The notes beneath the pieces were generated by a model. That model was given only the letters and a program-made list of their open reading frames with translations. It was not told the DNA's origin and searched no databases. The position numbers were made by a program, and so were the translations under genes. DNA of 64,000 nucleotides, taken from positions 186,001-250,000 of the forward strand of contig CAVWYO010000001.1 of the NCBI GenBank assembly GCA_963759235.1, in the 5' to 3' direction. How positions within the stretch are numbered: the first letter of the stretch is position 1; the number at the start of each line of letters is the position of its first letter. The DNA is from Bauldia sp963759235 (GTDB lineage Bacteria; Pseudomonadota; Alphaproteobacteria; Rhizobiales; Kaistiaceae). Shown piece after piece: positions 1-8,583 of this stretch.

Positions 1-125
1 GGGTCTTCATGCTTGCGATGTAGCGGATACCGGGACACCGCGGAAGCGAGTACCCCGCGCTCGCTGTCGACGATCGACGTGCGCACGCTGAGCGTGCCGA
101 AATCGACTCCCGCAACGACTGTCAT
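1..125 (-). CDS. araB: L-ribulokinase, N-terminal fragment cut by window edge
   Basis: Only the first 41 codons lie in the window; the gene continues past position 1. The visible N-terminus, MTVVAGVDFGTLSVRTSIVD, is the phosphate-binding start typical of FGGY-family ribulokinase, which phosphorylates L-ribulose with ATP. The ATG at 123-125 is the natural start because the GVDFGT motif lies at residues 6-11. It sits 116 bp downstream of araD on the same strand and probably shares its transcript. Other FGGY kinases share this start, but the araD/araA context favours ribulokinase. Confidence 0.82.
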   Translation of the reverse strand, partial: MTVVAGVDFGTLSVRTSIVDSERGVLASAVSRYPLHRKHED

Positions 126-241
126 GCTGATCTCCCCTCGATCGGCTCCTGGGATGTCCCATCTTCCCGCGGCCGTTACCGCGACTGCCGGCGATCCGGC
201 AGCGTCGGCCGCGCCGGCGCGCGCCCTTCGATGTCGGCTTG

Positions 242-943
242 CTAACCGCTTCCCGGCTGGCCGTAATAGGCTCCGGGACCGTGCTTGCGCAGGAAATGCT
301 TGTCGTGCAGCACCCGCGCCAGCGGCTTCGCGTCGGCATTGACCGCCATAGTATGGGTTGCCATGCGGGCGATGTACTCCAGAGCCGCGGCGTTGTGCAC
401 GGCGTCGGCGGCGTCGGCGCCCCAGCAGAACGGCCCGTGGCCCGCCACCAGAACCGCCGGAATGGCGTCGGGATCGAGGTCGCGGAAGGTGCGGACGATG
501 ACTTCGCCGGTCGCCTTCTCGTACGCCCCGGCGATCTCTTCCGGCGTCATGTCGGGCGTTACCGGCACCGGGCCATGGAAGTAGTCGGCGTGGGTCGTGC
601 CGAAGCAAGGGATTGGCCGCTTGGCCTGGGCCCAGGCGGTACCGTATTCGGAATGGGTATGGGCGACGCCGCCGATGTTCGGGAAGGCCTTGTAGAGTTC
701 GAGATGGGTCGGCAGGTCCGAGGACGGGCGGAGGTTGGTATCCTTCAGTCGCCCGTCGAGGTCGGTCACGACGATCTGCTCCGCGGTCAGCTCCTCATAG
801 GGCACGCCGCTCGGCTTGATCGCGACCAAGCCCTCCTCGCGTGAGATGCCGCTGACGTTGCCGAACGTGAACATCACGACGCCGCGGCGCACCAATTCGA
901 GGTTCGCTTCGAGGACTTCTTCGCGCAGGTGACCGAGCAGCAT
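242..943 (-). CDS. araD: L-ribulose-5-phosphate 4-epimerase
   Basis: The 233-residue protein is a class II aldolase/AraD-family epimerase converting L-ribulose 5-phosphate to D-xylulose 5-phosphate. The zinc ligands are visible as the GGVAHTHSEY motif with H95 and H97, the same numbering as in E. coli AraD, and a third histidine lies in VAGHGPF near residue 169. The ending HFLRKHGPGAYYGQ matches AraD C-termini. I chose the ATG at 943 because it aligns with known AraD starts (MLxxLRxEVLEANL). In-frame ATGs at 985 and 991 and a TTG at 997 would add 14-18 unconserved residues. No clear Shine-Dalgarno sequence marks any of them. Confidence 0.93.
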   Translation of the reverse strand: MLLGHLREEVLEANLELVRRGVVMFTFGNVSGISREEGLVAIKPSGVPYEELTAEQIVVTDLDGRLKDTNLRPSSDLPTHLELYKAFPNIGGVAHTHSEYGTAWAQAKRPIPCFGTTHADYFHGPVPVTPDMTPEEIAGAYEKATGEVIVRTFRDLDPDAIPAVLVAGHGPFCWGADAADAVHNAAALEYIARMATHTMAVNADAKPLARVLHDKHFLRKHGPGAYYGQPGSG

Positions 944-1008
944 GTTGTCGTACCGGCAGGTTTGAACGGATCGCGCTTCCGGCATCCGCATAGACAAGGT
1001 AAGGTGCG

Positions 1009-1035
1009 CCGCTTTATCATCATATGAAAGAGCGG
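1009..1035. promoter_or_regulatory. imperfect palindrome in the araD/araA divergent region
   Basis: The 27-bp stretch begins CCGCT and ends AGCGG, with an AT-rich centre containing CATATG. It lies in the 170-bp gap between the divergent araD and araA genes. It could be an operator for a sugar-responsive repressor. No arabinose regulator gene is visible in the window. Confidence 0.28.
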
Positions 1036-1113
1036 TTTTCCGTTGTCAATGTTCGGTCGTGAACCTCCGGCCGGCAACAAGCGGAGCGATCGCCTGCTTA
1101 AACGGGAACGCCC

Positions 1114-2622
1114 ATGACCGATTTTTCCGACCTCGAAGTCTGGTTCGTAACCGGCAGCCAGCACCTTTATGGCCCCAAAACGCTCGAGCAGGTCGCGGCC
1201 GACTCCCGGCAAATCGTCGACGGGCTCAACAGCGGGGCGGGTTTGCCGGTCAAGCTCGTGTTCAAACCGGTGGTCACGACCCCGGACGAAATCGCCGCGA
1301 TGCTGCGCGACGTGGACGCGGCGCCCAACTGCATCGGCCTGGTGGCGTGGATGCACACCTTCAGCCCGGCCAAGATGTGGATCAGGGGCCTGACCGGGCT
1401 CGCCAAGCCGCTGTGTCATCTGCATACGCAATTCAACCGCGACATCCCGTGGTCGTCCATCGACATGGACTTCATGAACCTCAACCAGTCGGCCCACGGC
1501 GACCGCGAATTCGGCTTCATCTGCTCGCGACTTCGCCTCAATCGCAAGGTGGTGGTCGGGCACTGGCAGGCAGCGCAAGTTCACGACCGGATCGGCAGCT
1601 GGATGCGCGCCGCCGCCGCGTGGCACGACATGCGCCACATGAAGATCGCTCGCCTCGGCGACAACATGCGTCAGGTCGCCGTCACCGAGGGCGACAAGGT
1701 CGAGGCCGAGATCCGCTTCGGCGTCGCCGTCAACGGCTACGGGCTCGGCGACCTCGTCGCCTTCCAGGACCTTGTCACCGATGCCGCCGTCGATGCGCTC
1801 TGCGCGGAATACGCCTCGCGCTATGACCTCATGCCGGCCCTCAAGAAAGACGGCCCGCGGCACCCCTCGCTCCGCGATGCGGCGCGCATCGAGCTGGCGT
1901 TGCGCGCCTTCCTCGAAGCGGGCGGTTTCCAGGGTTTCACCGACACCTTCGAAAACCTCACCGGTCTCAAGCAGCTGCCCGGCATCGCCGCCCAACGGCT
2001 GATGGCCGACGGCTATGGCTTTGGCGCTGAGGGTGACTGGAAGCACGCGGCGCTCGTCCGCGCCATGAAGGTCATGGCGCAGGGTCTTCCCGGCGGCACC
2101 AGCTTCATGGAGGACTACACCTACCACTTCGACCCCTCCGGCCCGGCCGTGCTCGGCGCTCACATGCTCGAGATCTGCCCGACCATCGCCAACGGCAAAC
2201 CGTCATGCGAAGTGCGCCCGCTTTCGATCGGCGGCAAGGAGGACCCCGTCCGGCTGGTCTTCGATTCGGCGACCGGCGACGCCGTCAATGCCTCCATCGT
2301 CGATATGGGCAACCGGTTTCGCATGGTGGTCAACGCCATCAAGGTCATCCCGCCGCATGAGAAGCTGCCGAAGCTTCCCGTCGCCCGGGCGCTTTGGGAA
2401 CCACAGCCAAGTCTCACCGTCGCCGCGACCGCGTGGATTCTGGCTGGTGGGGCTCATCACACCGGCTTCTCGCTCGCCCTGACACCGGAGCACCTTGAAG
2501 ACTTCGCGGCCATGGCCGGCATCGAGTACCTGCTGATCGACGCCGAGACGACACTCCGCGATTTCAAGAACGAGCTGCGCTGGAACGATGCCGCCTACAT
2601 GGTGGGCGGCGCGCTTCACTGA
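1114..2622 (+). CDS. araA: L-arabinose isomerase
   Basis: The 502-residue protein converts L-arabinose to L-ribulose, the first step of the phosphorylating arabinose route. Length matches the family (about 500). The N-terminus FEVWFVTGSQHLYG-like block is present as LEVWFVTGSQHLYG (residues 7-20). The catalytic region SFMEDYTYHF places a glutamate at residue 333, as in E. coli AraA. A C-terminal histidine in GGAHHTGFS is also conserved. It is transcribed divergently from araD-araB, so the three catabolic genes share one control region, although neither an araC-type nor a GntR-type regulator is next to them. Confidence 0.97.
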   Translation: MTDFSDLEVWFVTGSQHLYGPKTLEQVAADSRQIVDGLNSGAGLPVKLVFKPVVTTPDEIAAMLRDVDAAPNCIGLVAWMHTFSPAKMWIRGLTGLAKPLCHLHTQFNRDIPWSSIDMDFMNLNQSAHGDREFGFICSRLRLNRKVVVGHWQAAQVHDRIGSWMRAAAAWHDMRHMKIARLGDNMRQVAVTEGDKVEAEIRFGVAVNGYGLGDLVAFQDLVTDAAVDALCAEYASRYDLMPALKKDGPRHPSLRDAARIELALRAFLEAGGFQGFTDTFENLTGLKQLPGIAAQRLMADGYGFGAEGDWKHAALVRAMKVMAQGLPGGTSFMEDYTYHFDPSGPAVLGAHMLEICPTIANGKPSCEVRPLSIGGKEDPVRLVFDSATGDAVNASIVDMGNRFRMVVNAIKVIPPHEKLPKLPVARALWEPQPSLTVAATAWILAGGAHHTGFSLALTPEHLEDFAAMAGIEYLLIDAETTLRDFKNELRWNDAAYMVGGALH

Positions 2623-2676
2623 TGTTCCCGTCAAGGCCGGGCGGCATCTTCAAACCGAACGCAGGTCCCCCGCGAC

Positions 2677-3462
2677 CTACCCTTCCGGCGCGACTTCCGC
2701 CTGCTCGATGTGCGGCTCGGGGCTCCCTCCGTAGCGCTCGGTGCGGATATTGCCGACGGGCAGCCCCGCCTCCACCAGGAACATGCTCGCCACTTCGACG
2801 AAGGCGGTGGCTCCGCAGACGAAGCTGATATGCGGGACGGTGCCGGCGAACTTCGCCAATGCGTCGGCGATCAACGCCCGGTCGATTCGCCCGGACCGGA
2901 CGCCGGGGACCGCCATCGTCTCGCGGGTCAGCGTCAGGATCAGCGCGAAGCCGTCATCCGCCCCGGCATATCGCATCAGCTCGTCGCGGAAGACGACGTC
3001 CCGCCAATGCCGGGCCGAGTAAACCAGGACGAACGGGACCGGCGCCGCCGCCAATTCGCGGTGCCGCAGCATCGACATCAGCGGCACCACGCCGGAACCG
3101 CCGCCGACCAGGAGGATCGGACCGCCGTCCTGCGGCGACCAGTTGAAATGACCGCCGATCGGACCGCGTATCTCGATTGGGTCGCCGACCGCGACGACCT
3201 CGTGGAAGAAGGGAGAGACCTCGCCGTCGCCCAGCCGCTCGATGGCCAGCTCGATGGTGTCGGGACCGGGGGCCGAAGCGATCGAGTAGCTCCGCTCCGC
3301 CTGATAGCCGTCGGGCGCGGTGAGCCGTACCAGGACATGCTGGCCGGCGATGAAGGAGAACGGCATATCCGGCTTCAGGACATAGCTCTTGACCGTCGGG
3401 GTCTGCTCGACGACGGCGGTGACGATCGCCTGCTGCCAGTTGATCCTCGCCGGGGGCAGCAT
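2677..3462 (-). CDS. ferredoxin-NADP reductase-like FAD oxidoreductase
   Basis: The 261-residue protein has the layout of the ferredoxin reductase family. A beta-barrel FAD domain carries the RSYSIAS motif (R-x-Y-S) around residue 60, followed by a Rossmann domain with LLVGGGSGVVPLMSMLRH for NAD(P)H binding. There is no 2Fe-2S domain. The start ATG at 3462 lies 4 bp after the stop of the molybdoenzyme gene, so the two are one transcription unit. This pairing suggests that the reductase exchanges electrons with the molybdoenzyme. The natural electron acceptor or donor is not evident. Confidence 0.85.
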   Translation of the reverse strand: MLPPARINWQQAIVTAVVEQTPTVKSYVLKPDMPFSFIAGQHVLVRLTAPDGYQAERSYSIASAPGPDTIELAIERLGDGEVSPFFHEVVAVGDPIEIRGPIGGHFNWSPQDGGPILLVGGGSGVVPLMSMLRHRELAAAPVPFVLVYSARHWRDVVFRDELMRYAGADDGFALILTLTRETMAVPGVRSGRIDRALIADALAKFAGTVPHISFVCGATAFVEVASMFLVEAGLPVGNIRTERYGGSPEPHIEQAEVAPEG

Positions 3463-3466
3463 CGCC

Positions 3467-4069
3467 TCAGTCGCCGGTGAAGCGCTGCTCGCGCCAGGGA
3501 TCGCCGTAGATGTGATAACCGCGGAGCTCCCAGAACCCCGGCTCGTCACGTTCGGTAAACTGCAGGCCGTTCACCCACTTCGCCGATTTCCAGAAATAGA
3601 GATGCGGCACCAAGAGCCGCGCCGGCCCGCCGTGGTCGGGCGGGATCGGCCGCCCCTCGTAAGCCGTGGCGACCATGCCCTTGCCGCCGGCGAGATCCTT
3701 GAACGGCACGTTGGTCGAGTAGCCGTCGAAGGAATGGGCGAGGACGAAGTCGGTCGGCGCCGCGATGCCGGCGGCGGCAAGGATATCGTCGACCGACACC
3801 CCCTCCCAGTTGGTGTCGAACTTGCTCCATTTGGTGACGCAGTGGATGTCGCGTTTCAACGCCGTCTTCGGCAGCCGGTTGAATTCGTCCCACGTCCAGG
3901 AGGTGACCGGCTTCGGCCCGTGCTTGAGGGTGAAACGCCAGGAGGCGTGCGCGATCTGCGGCGTCGGCCCGGCCGACAGCACCGGAAAGTCCAGCGTCTT
4001 GTACTGGCCCGGCGGCAGCCGTGCCGCATCCTCGCTCGACGGCCTTCGCCCAAAGAACCCGCGCGTCAT
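3467..4069 (-). CDS. sulfite-oxidase-like molybdopterin oxidoreductase
   Basis: The 200-residue protein is a compact oxidoreductase molybdopterin-binding domain. Visible hallmarks are the HCVTKWSKFDTNWEGV segment, whose cysteine is the likely molybdenum ligand, the GGPARLLVPHLYFWKSAKWV block and the terminal GYHIYGDPWREQRF. It has no haem domain, no dimerisation domain and no Tat signal, so it is probably cytoplasmic. It is followed after 4 bp by a flavin reductase gene. The substrate is unknown: members of this short subgroup are often named sulfite oxidase-like without biochemical proof. ATG at 4069 is preferred over the GTG codon immediately upstream. Confidence 0.86.
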   Translation of the reverse strand: MTRGFFGRRPSSEDAARLPPGQYKTLDFPVLSAGPTPQIAHASWRFTLKHGPKPVTSWTWDEFNRLPKTALKRDIHCVTKWSKFDTNWEGVSVDDILAAAGIAAPTDFVLAHSFDGYSTNVPFKDLAGGKGMVATAYEGRPIPPDHGGPARLLVPHLYFWKSAKWVNGLQFTERDEPGFWELRGYHIYGDPWREQRFTGD

Positions 4070-4209
4070 CACGGCACCCTTTCTGGTCGAGCGATGTCAG
4101 TCATGGAGCATGATGCCGATCTTGTCGACAGCCATGCCCGGCCCCGTCTGCCTTCGCGGCGCCTATTGAGCATGAGCGCCGGCGAACGGCAACACCCGTC
4201 GGCGGGCCC

Positions 4210-5076
4210 TCATCCGTCCGCCGGCGTTGAACGGCGTGTCCGGCGCTTGGCAAAGTCCATCGGGTGGCTCTCCTTCGGCCGGATGTCGGTTGTCGAGGTC
4301 TCGTCGTAGCCGAACAGCTCGAAATCCTTGCGATAGAGATCGCGGACGAGGCGGGTCGCATGGTCGTCGTAGTGGTCGGCCAATTGGCTTGCCGCCGCTG
4401 TCCCCTGCCTCACCTCGCCAAGCCTGGCCTTTCGACCATAGAGCCAGCGCAAGAGGTTGGGGAACTCGGTTGCGAGGTCCTCGAAATGGCCGATGAAACT
4501 GTAATCGTAGTAATCGAGCGCGATGTTTCGGTGCTGCGGCTTCCAGTGCGTATCGAGATCGAGCACGCCCTCCTCGCCGAGCATTTCCAGGAACTCCGGG
4601 AACGTCGGCTGGCGATCGCCGGCAAAGCCGATCCTCTTCTTCAGCACGAAATAGGATTCGTCGCGGTCGACGATGCGGTCGAGATAGCAGGAGAGGATGC
4701 GGCTGAACGGGTTGCGGCAGAAGGTGAAGACGAAATAGCTCGCCAGCGCCTCGTCCCACTGCCGCCGGGTCAGTTCCGCCGGGGTCAGCATCGGGCTCCG
4801 CCGGCGGTCGAGGAAGGGCGTGCGGTGCTTGAGCCGGTCGGCCTTCTTCTCGCTGGCGGTGAGCGAGCGGATGATGAAGGAGCTGCCGACCTTGTCGTTC
4901 TTCACATAGACGAACCGGCGGCGCGTCGAGACATAGGCCGAACTGAAGAAACGCCCGAACGTCATCTCCGCCGGGCGCGAGGCCGGCGACAGATAGCGGA
5001 GTTTCCCCGCCTCCTGGCCGAAGAGGCGGGAAAGGCCGGTCGAACGCCGGGGTGGCTTCGCTTTGTCGCCTTTCAT
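4210..5076 (-). CDS. sulfotransferase family 2 protein
   Basis: The 288-residue protein shows the two PAPS-binding elements of Sulfotransfer_2 enzymes. A 5'-phosphosulfate loop is seen as VKNDKVGSSFIIRSLT (about residues 58-73), and a 3'-phosphate loop as VFTFCRNPFSRILSCYLD (about 115-132). Such enzymes move sulfate from PAPS to a sugar or other hydroxyl acceptor. There is no signal peptide or membrane helix, so it acts in the cytoplasm or at the inner membrane face. It lies just upstream of the sulfite-oxidase-like pair on the same strand, a possible but unproven sulfur theme. The acceptor is not predictable. Confidence 0.85.
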   Translation of the reverse strand: MKGDKAKPPRRSTGLSRLFGQEAGKLRYLSPASRPAEMTFGRFFSSAYVSTRRRFVYVKNDKVGSSFIIRSLTASEKKADRLKHRTPFLDRRRSPMLTPAELTRRQWDEALASYFVFTFCRNPFSRILSCYLDRIVDRDESYFVLKKRIGFAGDRQPTFPEFLEMLGEEGVLDLDTHWKPQHRNIALDYYDYSFIGHFEDLATEFPNLLRWLYGRKARLGEVRQGTAAASQLADHYDDHATRLVRDLYRKDFELFGYDETSTTDIRPKESHPMDFAKRRTRRSTPADG

Positions 5077-5186
5077 GGCGGCGGGAATATCAGCAAGTCC
5101 GAGCCGCTGGGAAGGGCGTCTATGCCCGGCCGCTTCGTGCCGGGCGGCTCGTCAGCCGCCGATCGCCCGGAACGCGCGGGTGTCGG

Positions 5187-6608
5187 TCAGCTTCTCGACC
5201 ATGGCCCGTGCGCCACCTTGCCCGGCTCGTCGATGCGCTCGAAGCCGTGGGCGCCGAAGAAATCCCGCTGCGCCTGGGTGAGGTCAGCGGTGGTGCGGGC
5301 GGTGCGCGACAGGTCGAAATAGGCGAGCGCCGACGACAAGGCCGGCACCGGGATGCCCTTCAGCGAGGCTTCCGCCACCACCCGCCGCAAGCTGGCATGG
5401 GTCGCCTTCAGCATGCCGGTGAACGGCTCGACGGTCATCAGGTTGCCGACCGTGCCGCCGGCCGCATAGGCCGAGGCGATGCCGTCGAGGAACGCCGAGC
5501 GGATGATGCAGCCGGCCCGCCAGATTTTGGCGATCATCCCGAGCGGCAGGTTCCATCGGAAGGTTTCGGACGCCCTGGCCATGACGGCGAAGCCTTGCGC
5601 ATAGGCGGCGATCTTGCCGGCAAGCATCGCCTCCTCCAGGACGATCGTCGCGCTGTTGCGGGCGCCGAAGGCGCCGTCGAGCTTGCGCGGCGCGGCGCCG
5701 AACAGCTTTTCGCCGGCGACGCGCTCCGCCTTTCGCGACGAGAGGTTGCGGGCGGCGACCGCCGCCTCGATGACGGTGGCCGGCGCGCCGAGATCCTGCG
5801 CCTCGATCACCGACCAACGGCCGGTGCCCTTCTGCCCGGCGGTGTCGAGGATGACCTCGACCAGCGGCTTGCCGGACTTTGGATCGGCGGCGTTGAGCAC
5901 TTCGGCGGTGATCTCGATCAGGTACGACTTGAGCGGGCCGTCGTTCCAGCCGGCGAAGATCCCCGCCATCTCGACCGGCGTCAGGCCGAGCCCGTCGCGC
6001 ATGACACCGTAGATCTCGGCGATCATCTGCATGTCGGCATATTCGATGCCGTTGTGGATGGTCTTAACGAAATGGCCGGCGCCCTCCGGGCCAAGCCAGG
6101 CGGCGCAGGGTTCGCCCTGGAACTTGGCGGAGATGTCGGTGAAGATGCTTTCGACCCGCGTCCAGGCCTTCTTCTCGCCGCCCGCCATGATCGACGGGCC
6201 GTGCCGGGCGCCCTCCTCGCCGCCGGACACACCGACGCCGAGGAAATCGATGTCCCGCTCGGCGAATTCCCGCACGCGCCGCCGCGTATCGCGGAAATTG
6301 GCGTTGCCGGCGTCGATCAGGATGTCGTTTTTGCCGAGATGCGCCGCGAGCACGTCGGCCTGCTCGTCCACCGCCTCGCCGGCCTTCACCATGATGACGA
6401 TCGGCCGCGGCGGCTCGACCGCCTCGGCAAGCGCGGCGAGCGTACGGCACGGCGTCAGACGCGCGGCCAGGCTGCCGGCATTGGCGACGAAGGCGTCGAT
6501 CTTGTCGGTGGTGCGGTTGGAGACGGCGACGGTGTAGCCCTTCTCGGCCATGTTGAGGGCGAGGTTGGAGCCCATGACCCCGAGACCGACCAGACCGATA
6601 TCCGCCAT
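5187..6608 (-). CDS. gnd: 6-phosphogluconate dehydrogenase, decarboxylating
   Basis: The 473-residue enzyme oxidises and decarboxylates 6-phosphogluconate to ribulose 5-phosphate in the pentose phosphate pathway. The N-terminal NADP fold begins ADIGLVGLGVMGSNLALNM. The substrate loop VSGGEEGARHGPSIMAGG is intact near residues 127-144, and the catalytic lysine motif GHFVKTIHNGIEY lies near 178-190. Length is that of the long homodimeric form. It stands alone, without zwf or pgl. Confidence 0.97.
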   Translation of the reverse strand: MADIGLVGLGVMGSNLALNMAEKGYTVAVSNRTTDKIDAFVANAGSLAARLTPCRTLAALAEAVEPPRPIVIMVKAGEAVDEQADVLAAHLGKNDILIDAGNANFRDTRRRVREFAERDIDFLGVGVSGGEEGARHGPSIMAGGEKKAWTRVESIFTDISAKFQGEPCAAWLGPEGAGHFVKTIHNGIEYADMQMIAEIYGVMRDGLGLTPVEMAGIFAGWNDGPLKSYLIEITAEVLNAADPKSGKPLVEVILDTAGQKGTGRWSVIEAQDLGAPATVIEAAVAARNLSSRKAERVAGEKLFGAAPRKLDGAFGARNSATIVLEEAMLAGKIAAYAQGFAVMARASETFRWNLPLGMIAKIWRAGCIIRSAFLDGIASAYAAGGTVGNLMTVEPFTGMLKATHASLRRVVAEASLKGIPVPALSSALAYFDLSRTARTTADLTQAQRDFFGAHGFERIDEPGKVAHGPWSRS

Positions 6609-6720
6609 TTTGCGTTTTCTCCCCTTCTTGTTTTGGCTTCAGCCGCGGCGCGACCATAGGAGAGAACGCCGGAGCGGACAATTGTTCGCGGTTCGGCCCA
6701 TCCTGCCAGCCTGCATCGGA

Positions 6721-7227
6721 TCACACCGCCGCTTTGATGGACCGTGCGATGTCCGCTATCGATCGGAAAAGGATGAGCGGATCGTCCCTGGAAGGAAGAA
6801 ATCCGCGCCGGCGCCAAAACCGGGCCGCTTCGGAATCGACCGCGTTGACCACCACCGCACGCCCGCCAATCAGCTTGGCGCCGGCCACCATGCGCAGAAG
6901 GGCGTGCTTGAGGAGACCCGTGCCAATGCCCTTCCCGACCCAGGCCTCGTCGGTCGCCAACTGACCGAGAAGCAGACAGGGAACCGGTTCGGGCGGGTGC
7001 GCCGTCCGTACTGAGCGAGGCAGCAAGGATCGCGTGACCGCCGTCGGCGCCAGCCCGTAGTAGCCGACAACTCGATTCTCCTCGTGGACCACAATGACGA
7101 CGGTGAATCCCCTCTCCTGATTCGACAGCGCATGCGTCTTGAGCCAGTTGTCGAGAGCCGGTTTGCCGCACGAAAACCGCGAAACGTCATGCGCCGCCGA
7201 GAGAGGCTCCGGCGCGGAGAGGGTCAA
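6721..7227 (-). CDS. TacT-like GNAT acetyltransferase toxin
   Basis: The protein begins LTLSAPEPLSAAHDVSRFSC and matches GNAT toxins that acetylate aminoacyl-tRNA and stop translation. Features are CGKPALDNWL near the N-terminus, VVGYYGLAPTAV in the core, and an acetyl-CoA loop QLATDEAWVGKGIGTGLL. I chose the TTG at 7225-7227, which gives 168 residues and starts 11 bp after the antitoxin stop. No ATG or GTG start fits the family alignment. The open frame extends upstream through the antitoxin gene, so a longer start would overlap it. It forms a bicistron with the DUF1778 antitoxin. Confidence 0.86.
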   Translation of the reverse strand: MTLSAPEPLSAAHDVSRFSCGKPALDNWLKTHALSNQERGFTVVIVVHEENRVVGYYGLAPTAVTRSLLPRSVRTAHPPEPVPCLLLGQLATDEAWVGKGIGTGLLKHALLRMVAGAKLIGGRAVVVNAVDSEAARFWRRRGFLPSRDDPLILFRSIADIARSIKAAV

Positions 7228-7238
7228 GCCGCTTGCCG

Positions 7239-7553
7239 TCAGCCGTGCGAGCCGCCCGTCTCCCAAGGAGCAGGACGGCCGAGGACCTCGACGAGTTCCG
7301 GCACCTGCTTGCCCGGCGCCGCGATCGCCTTCATGAAGGCGCAGAAGCCGGTCGAGCTCATCTGGATCAGGGCGCGTTCCATGATCACGTCCTCGGCGGC
7401 GCGGACAGCAGCCTCGCGGACGAAATCGGTCCGCGATCGACCACGCATCCCGGCGGCGCGATCGATCAAGGCGACGTCGGCGGCCGGCAGCCGCATAGAC
7501 AGCGGCAGCCGCATAGACAGCGGATGATCCTTGCTTCTTGCGGTGTTCGGCAT
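7239..7553 (-). CDS. DUF1778 (TacA-type) antitoxin with duplicated N-terminal strand
   Basis: This 104-residue ribbon-helix-helix protein is the antitoxin partner of the GNAT toxin that follows it. The DNA-binding part reads LSMRLPAADVALIDRAA, and the C-terminal tail (about residues 60-104) is the toxin-binding region in the family. The ATG at 7553 is favoured by a GGAG 10 bp upstream; an ATG at 7568 is possible. The segment PLSMRL occurs twice in tandem because of a perfect 18-bp DNA duplication, which inserts six residues next to the DNA-contacting beta strand. Confidence 0.87.
   Translation of the reverse strand: MPNTARSKDHPLSMRLPLSMRLPAADVALIDRAAGMRGRSRTDFVREAAVRAAEDVIMERALIQMSSTGFCAFMKAIAAPGKQVPELVEVLGRPAPWETGGSHG
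7485..7520. repeat. perfect 18-bp tandem duplication inside the antitoxin gene
   Basis: The unit CGGCAGCCGCATAGACAG occurs at 7485-7502 and again at 7503-7520 without change. It is in frame and duplicates six codons (PLSMRL) of the antitoxin. The identity of the copies suggests a recent slippage event. Confidence 0.93.
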
Positions 7554-7640
7554 CTGTGTCGTCTCCATGATCGACCAAAGAGGTAGTCGATCGTAGTGCA
7601 TTCCGCAATACACCAGTTTCGCGCGGAACGCTCGGCCCAA

Positions 7641-8372
7641 CTACGCCTTCAGTTCGAAATAGGCCTGGTGCTCGCGCGACAGCCGGCAGGCGAGCACAAC
7701 GTCGCCGGCGCAGATGGCGTCGAAGATCGGGACGTGACTCTCGGCGACGGCGTGCATGTCGATGTTCGGCTGAAGCAGCGTCTTGCGCGAATGGATCTCG
7801 ACGTGGAGGGATTCCCACATCTGGAGAAGGAGCGCGTTCTCCGCCGCGCGCAGGATGATGCGGTGGAACCAGACGCTGTGATGGATGATGCCATCAAGGT
7901 CGCCGCTTCGCGCCGCCTCGCGCATGCCTTCCAGATGCTCACGCACAATCGCCGGGTTGCGGTGGAGGCGCGGCAAAGCGAGCCGCATCGCCGCTTCCTC
8001 CAGCGCGCCGCGCACGAAGTAGACCTCGTGCTGGGTGGTGGCGTGATAGTCGTTGACGAAGGAGCCGCGGCGCGGGCGGATGGTGACGAGCCCGGCCTTC
8101 TCCAGATCGCGGAGTGCCTCGCGGACCGGCGCCTGGCTCGAGCCGAACTCGCGGGCGAGCTGCATCTCGACCAGCCGTTGCCCCGCCGCGTAGTGGCCGC
8201 CAATGATGCGCTCGAGCAGTGCGTTGCGGATTCGCGCGCTGAGCGGATGGTGGTCGATATCGGCGGCACGATCCGCCTGGGGGTCGGTCTGAAGGTGCTG
8301 CAATTCGATCTCCGGCGCGCGGATCTCCGGTGGCGGCGCGAGCCGGCTCGGCCGACCCGTCACCATGCACAT
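7641..8372 (-). CDS. GntR/FCD-family transcriptional regulator
   Basis: The 243-residue protein has an N-terminal winged helix (about residues 42-110) with the GntR signature LAREFGSSQAPVREALRDLE, followed by an all-helical FCD effector domain (about 115-240) with histidines in HHSVWFHRII that usually hold a metal. It is divergent from the molybdenum-hydroxylase operon, 211 bp apart, and is the natural candidate regulator of it. FCD regulators usually respond to small organic acids or aromatic breakdown products. ATG at 8372 and ATG at 8366 are both possible starts. Confidence 0.9.
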   Translation of the reverse strand: MCMVTGRPSRLAPPPEIRAPEIELQHLQTDPQADRAADIDHHPLSARIRNALLERIIGGHYAAGQRLVEMQLAREFGSSQAPVREALRDLEKAGLVTIRPRRGSFVNDYHATTQHEVYFVRGALEEAAMRLALPRLHRNPAIVREHLEGMREAARSGDLDGIIHHSVWFHRIILRAAENALLLQMWESLHVEIHSRKTLLQPNIDMHAVAESHVPIFDAICAGDVVLACRLSREHQAYFELKA

Positions 8373-8397
8373 AAATGCCGCCCTTCGAGCCTTATAG

Positions 8398-8427
8398 TCG
8401 ATTGACAGTCGATAATCGATAATCGAT
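8398..8427. promoter_or_regulatory. repeated TCGAT motifs, candidate GntR operator
   Basis: Four copies of TCGAT start at 8398, 8409, 8416 and 8423, the last three inside palindromic ATCGAT boxes spaced 7 bp apart. The AT-rich block stands out in a GC-rich region. It lies in the gap between the GntR gene and the FAD-subunit gene, close to the regulator start, which suits autoregulation and control of the operon. Confidence 0.45.
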
Positions 8428-8583
8428 ATTTGAACCCAATGGAAGGCGTGCCTGAGCTCGGGGCTCCGCCGACCAGCCGAAAATAGCCGGAGGTTCTTAG
8501 CCGGCTTCGTGCATTTCCGGTGAACCGGCACAAGAAAAAGATCGCCGCCGACAACAAGCGGCGAACGCGAATGGGAGGAGCGG

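Noticed and set aside
874..2163. 429-codon minus-strand open frame opposite araA
   Set aside because: It is antisense to a strongly conserved arabinose isomerase, its composition is that of a shadow frame in GC-rich DNA, and it runs into the araD frame without a plausible domain.
6721..7818. 365-residue reading of the GNAT toxin gene
   Set aside because: The upstream part lies over the antitoxin gene in another frame. The conserved N-terminus of the toxin begins at about 7227.
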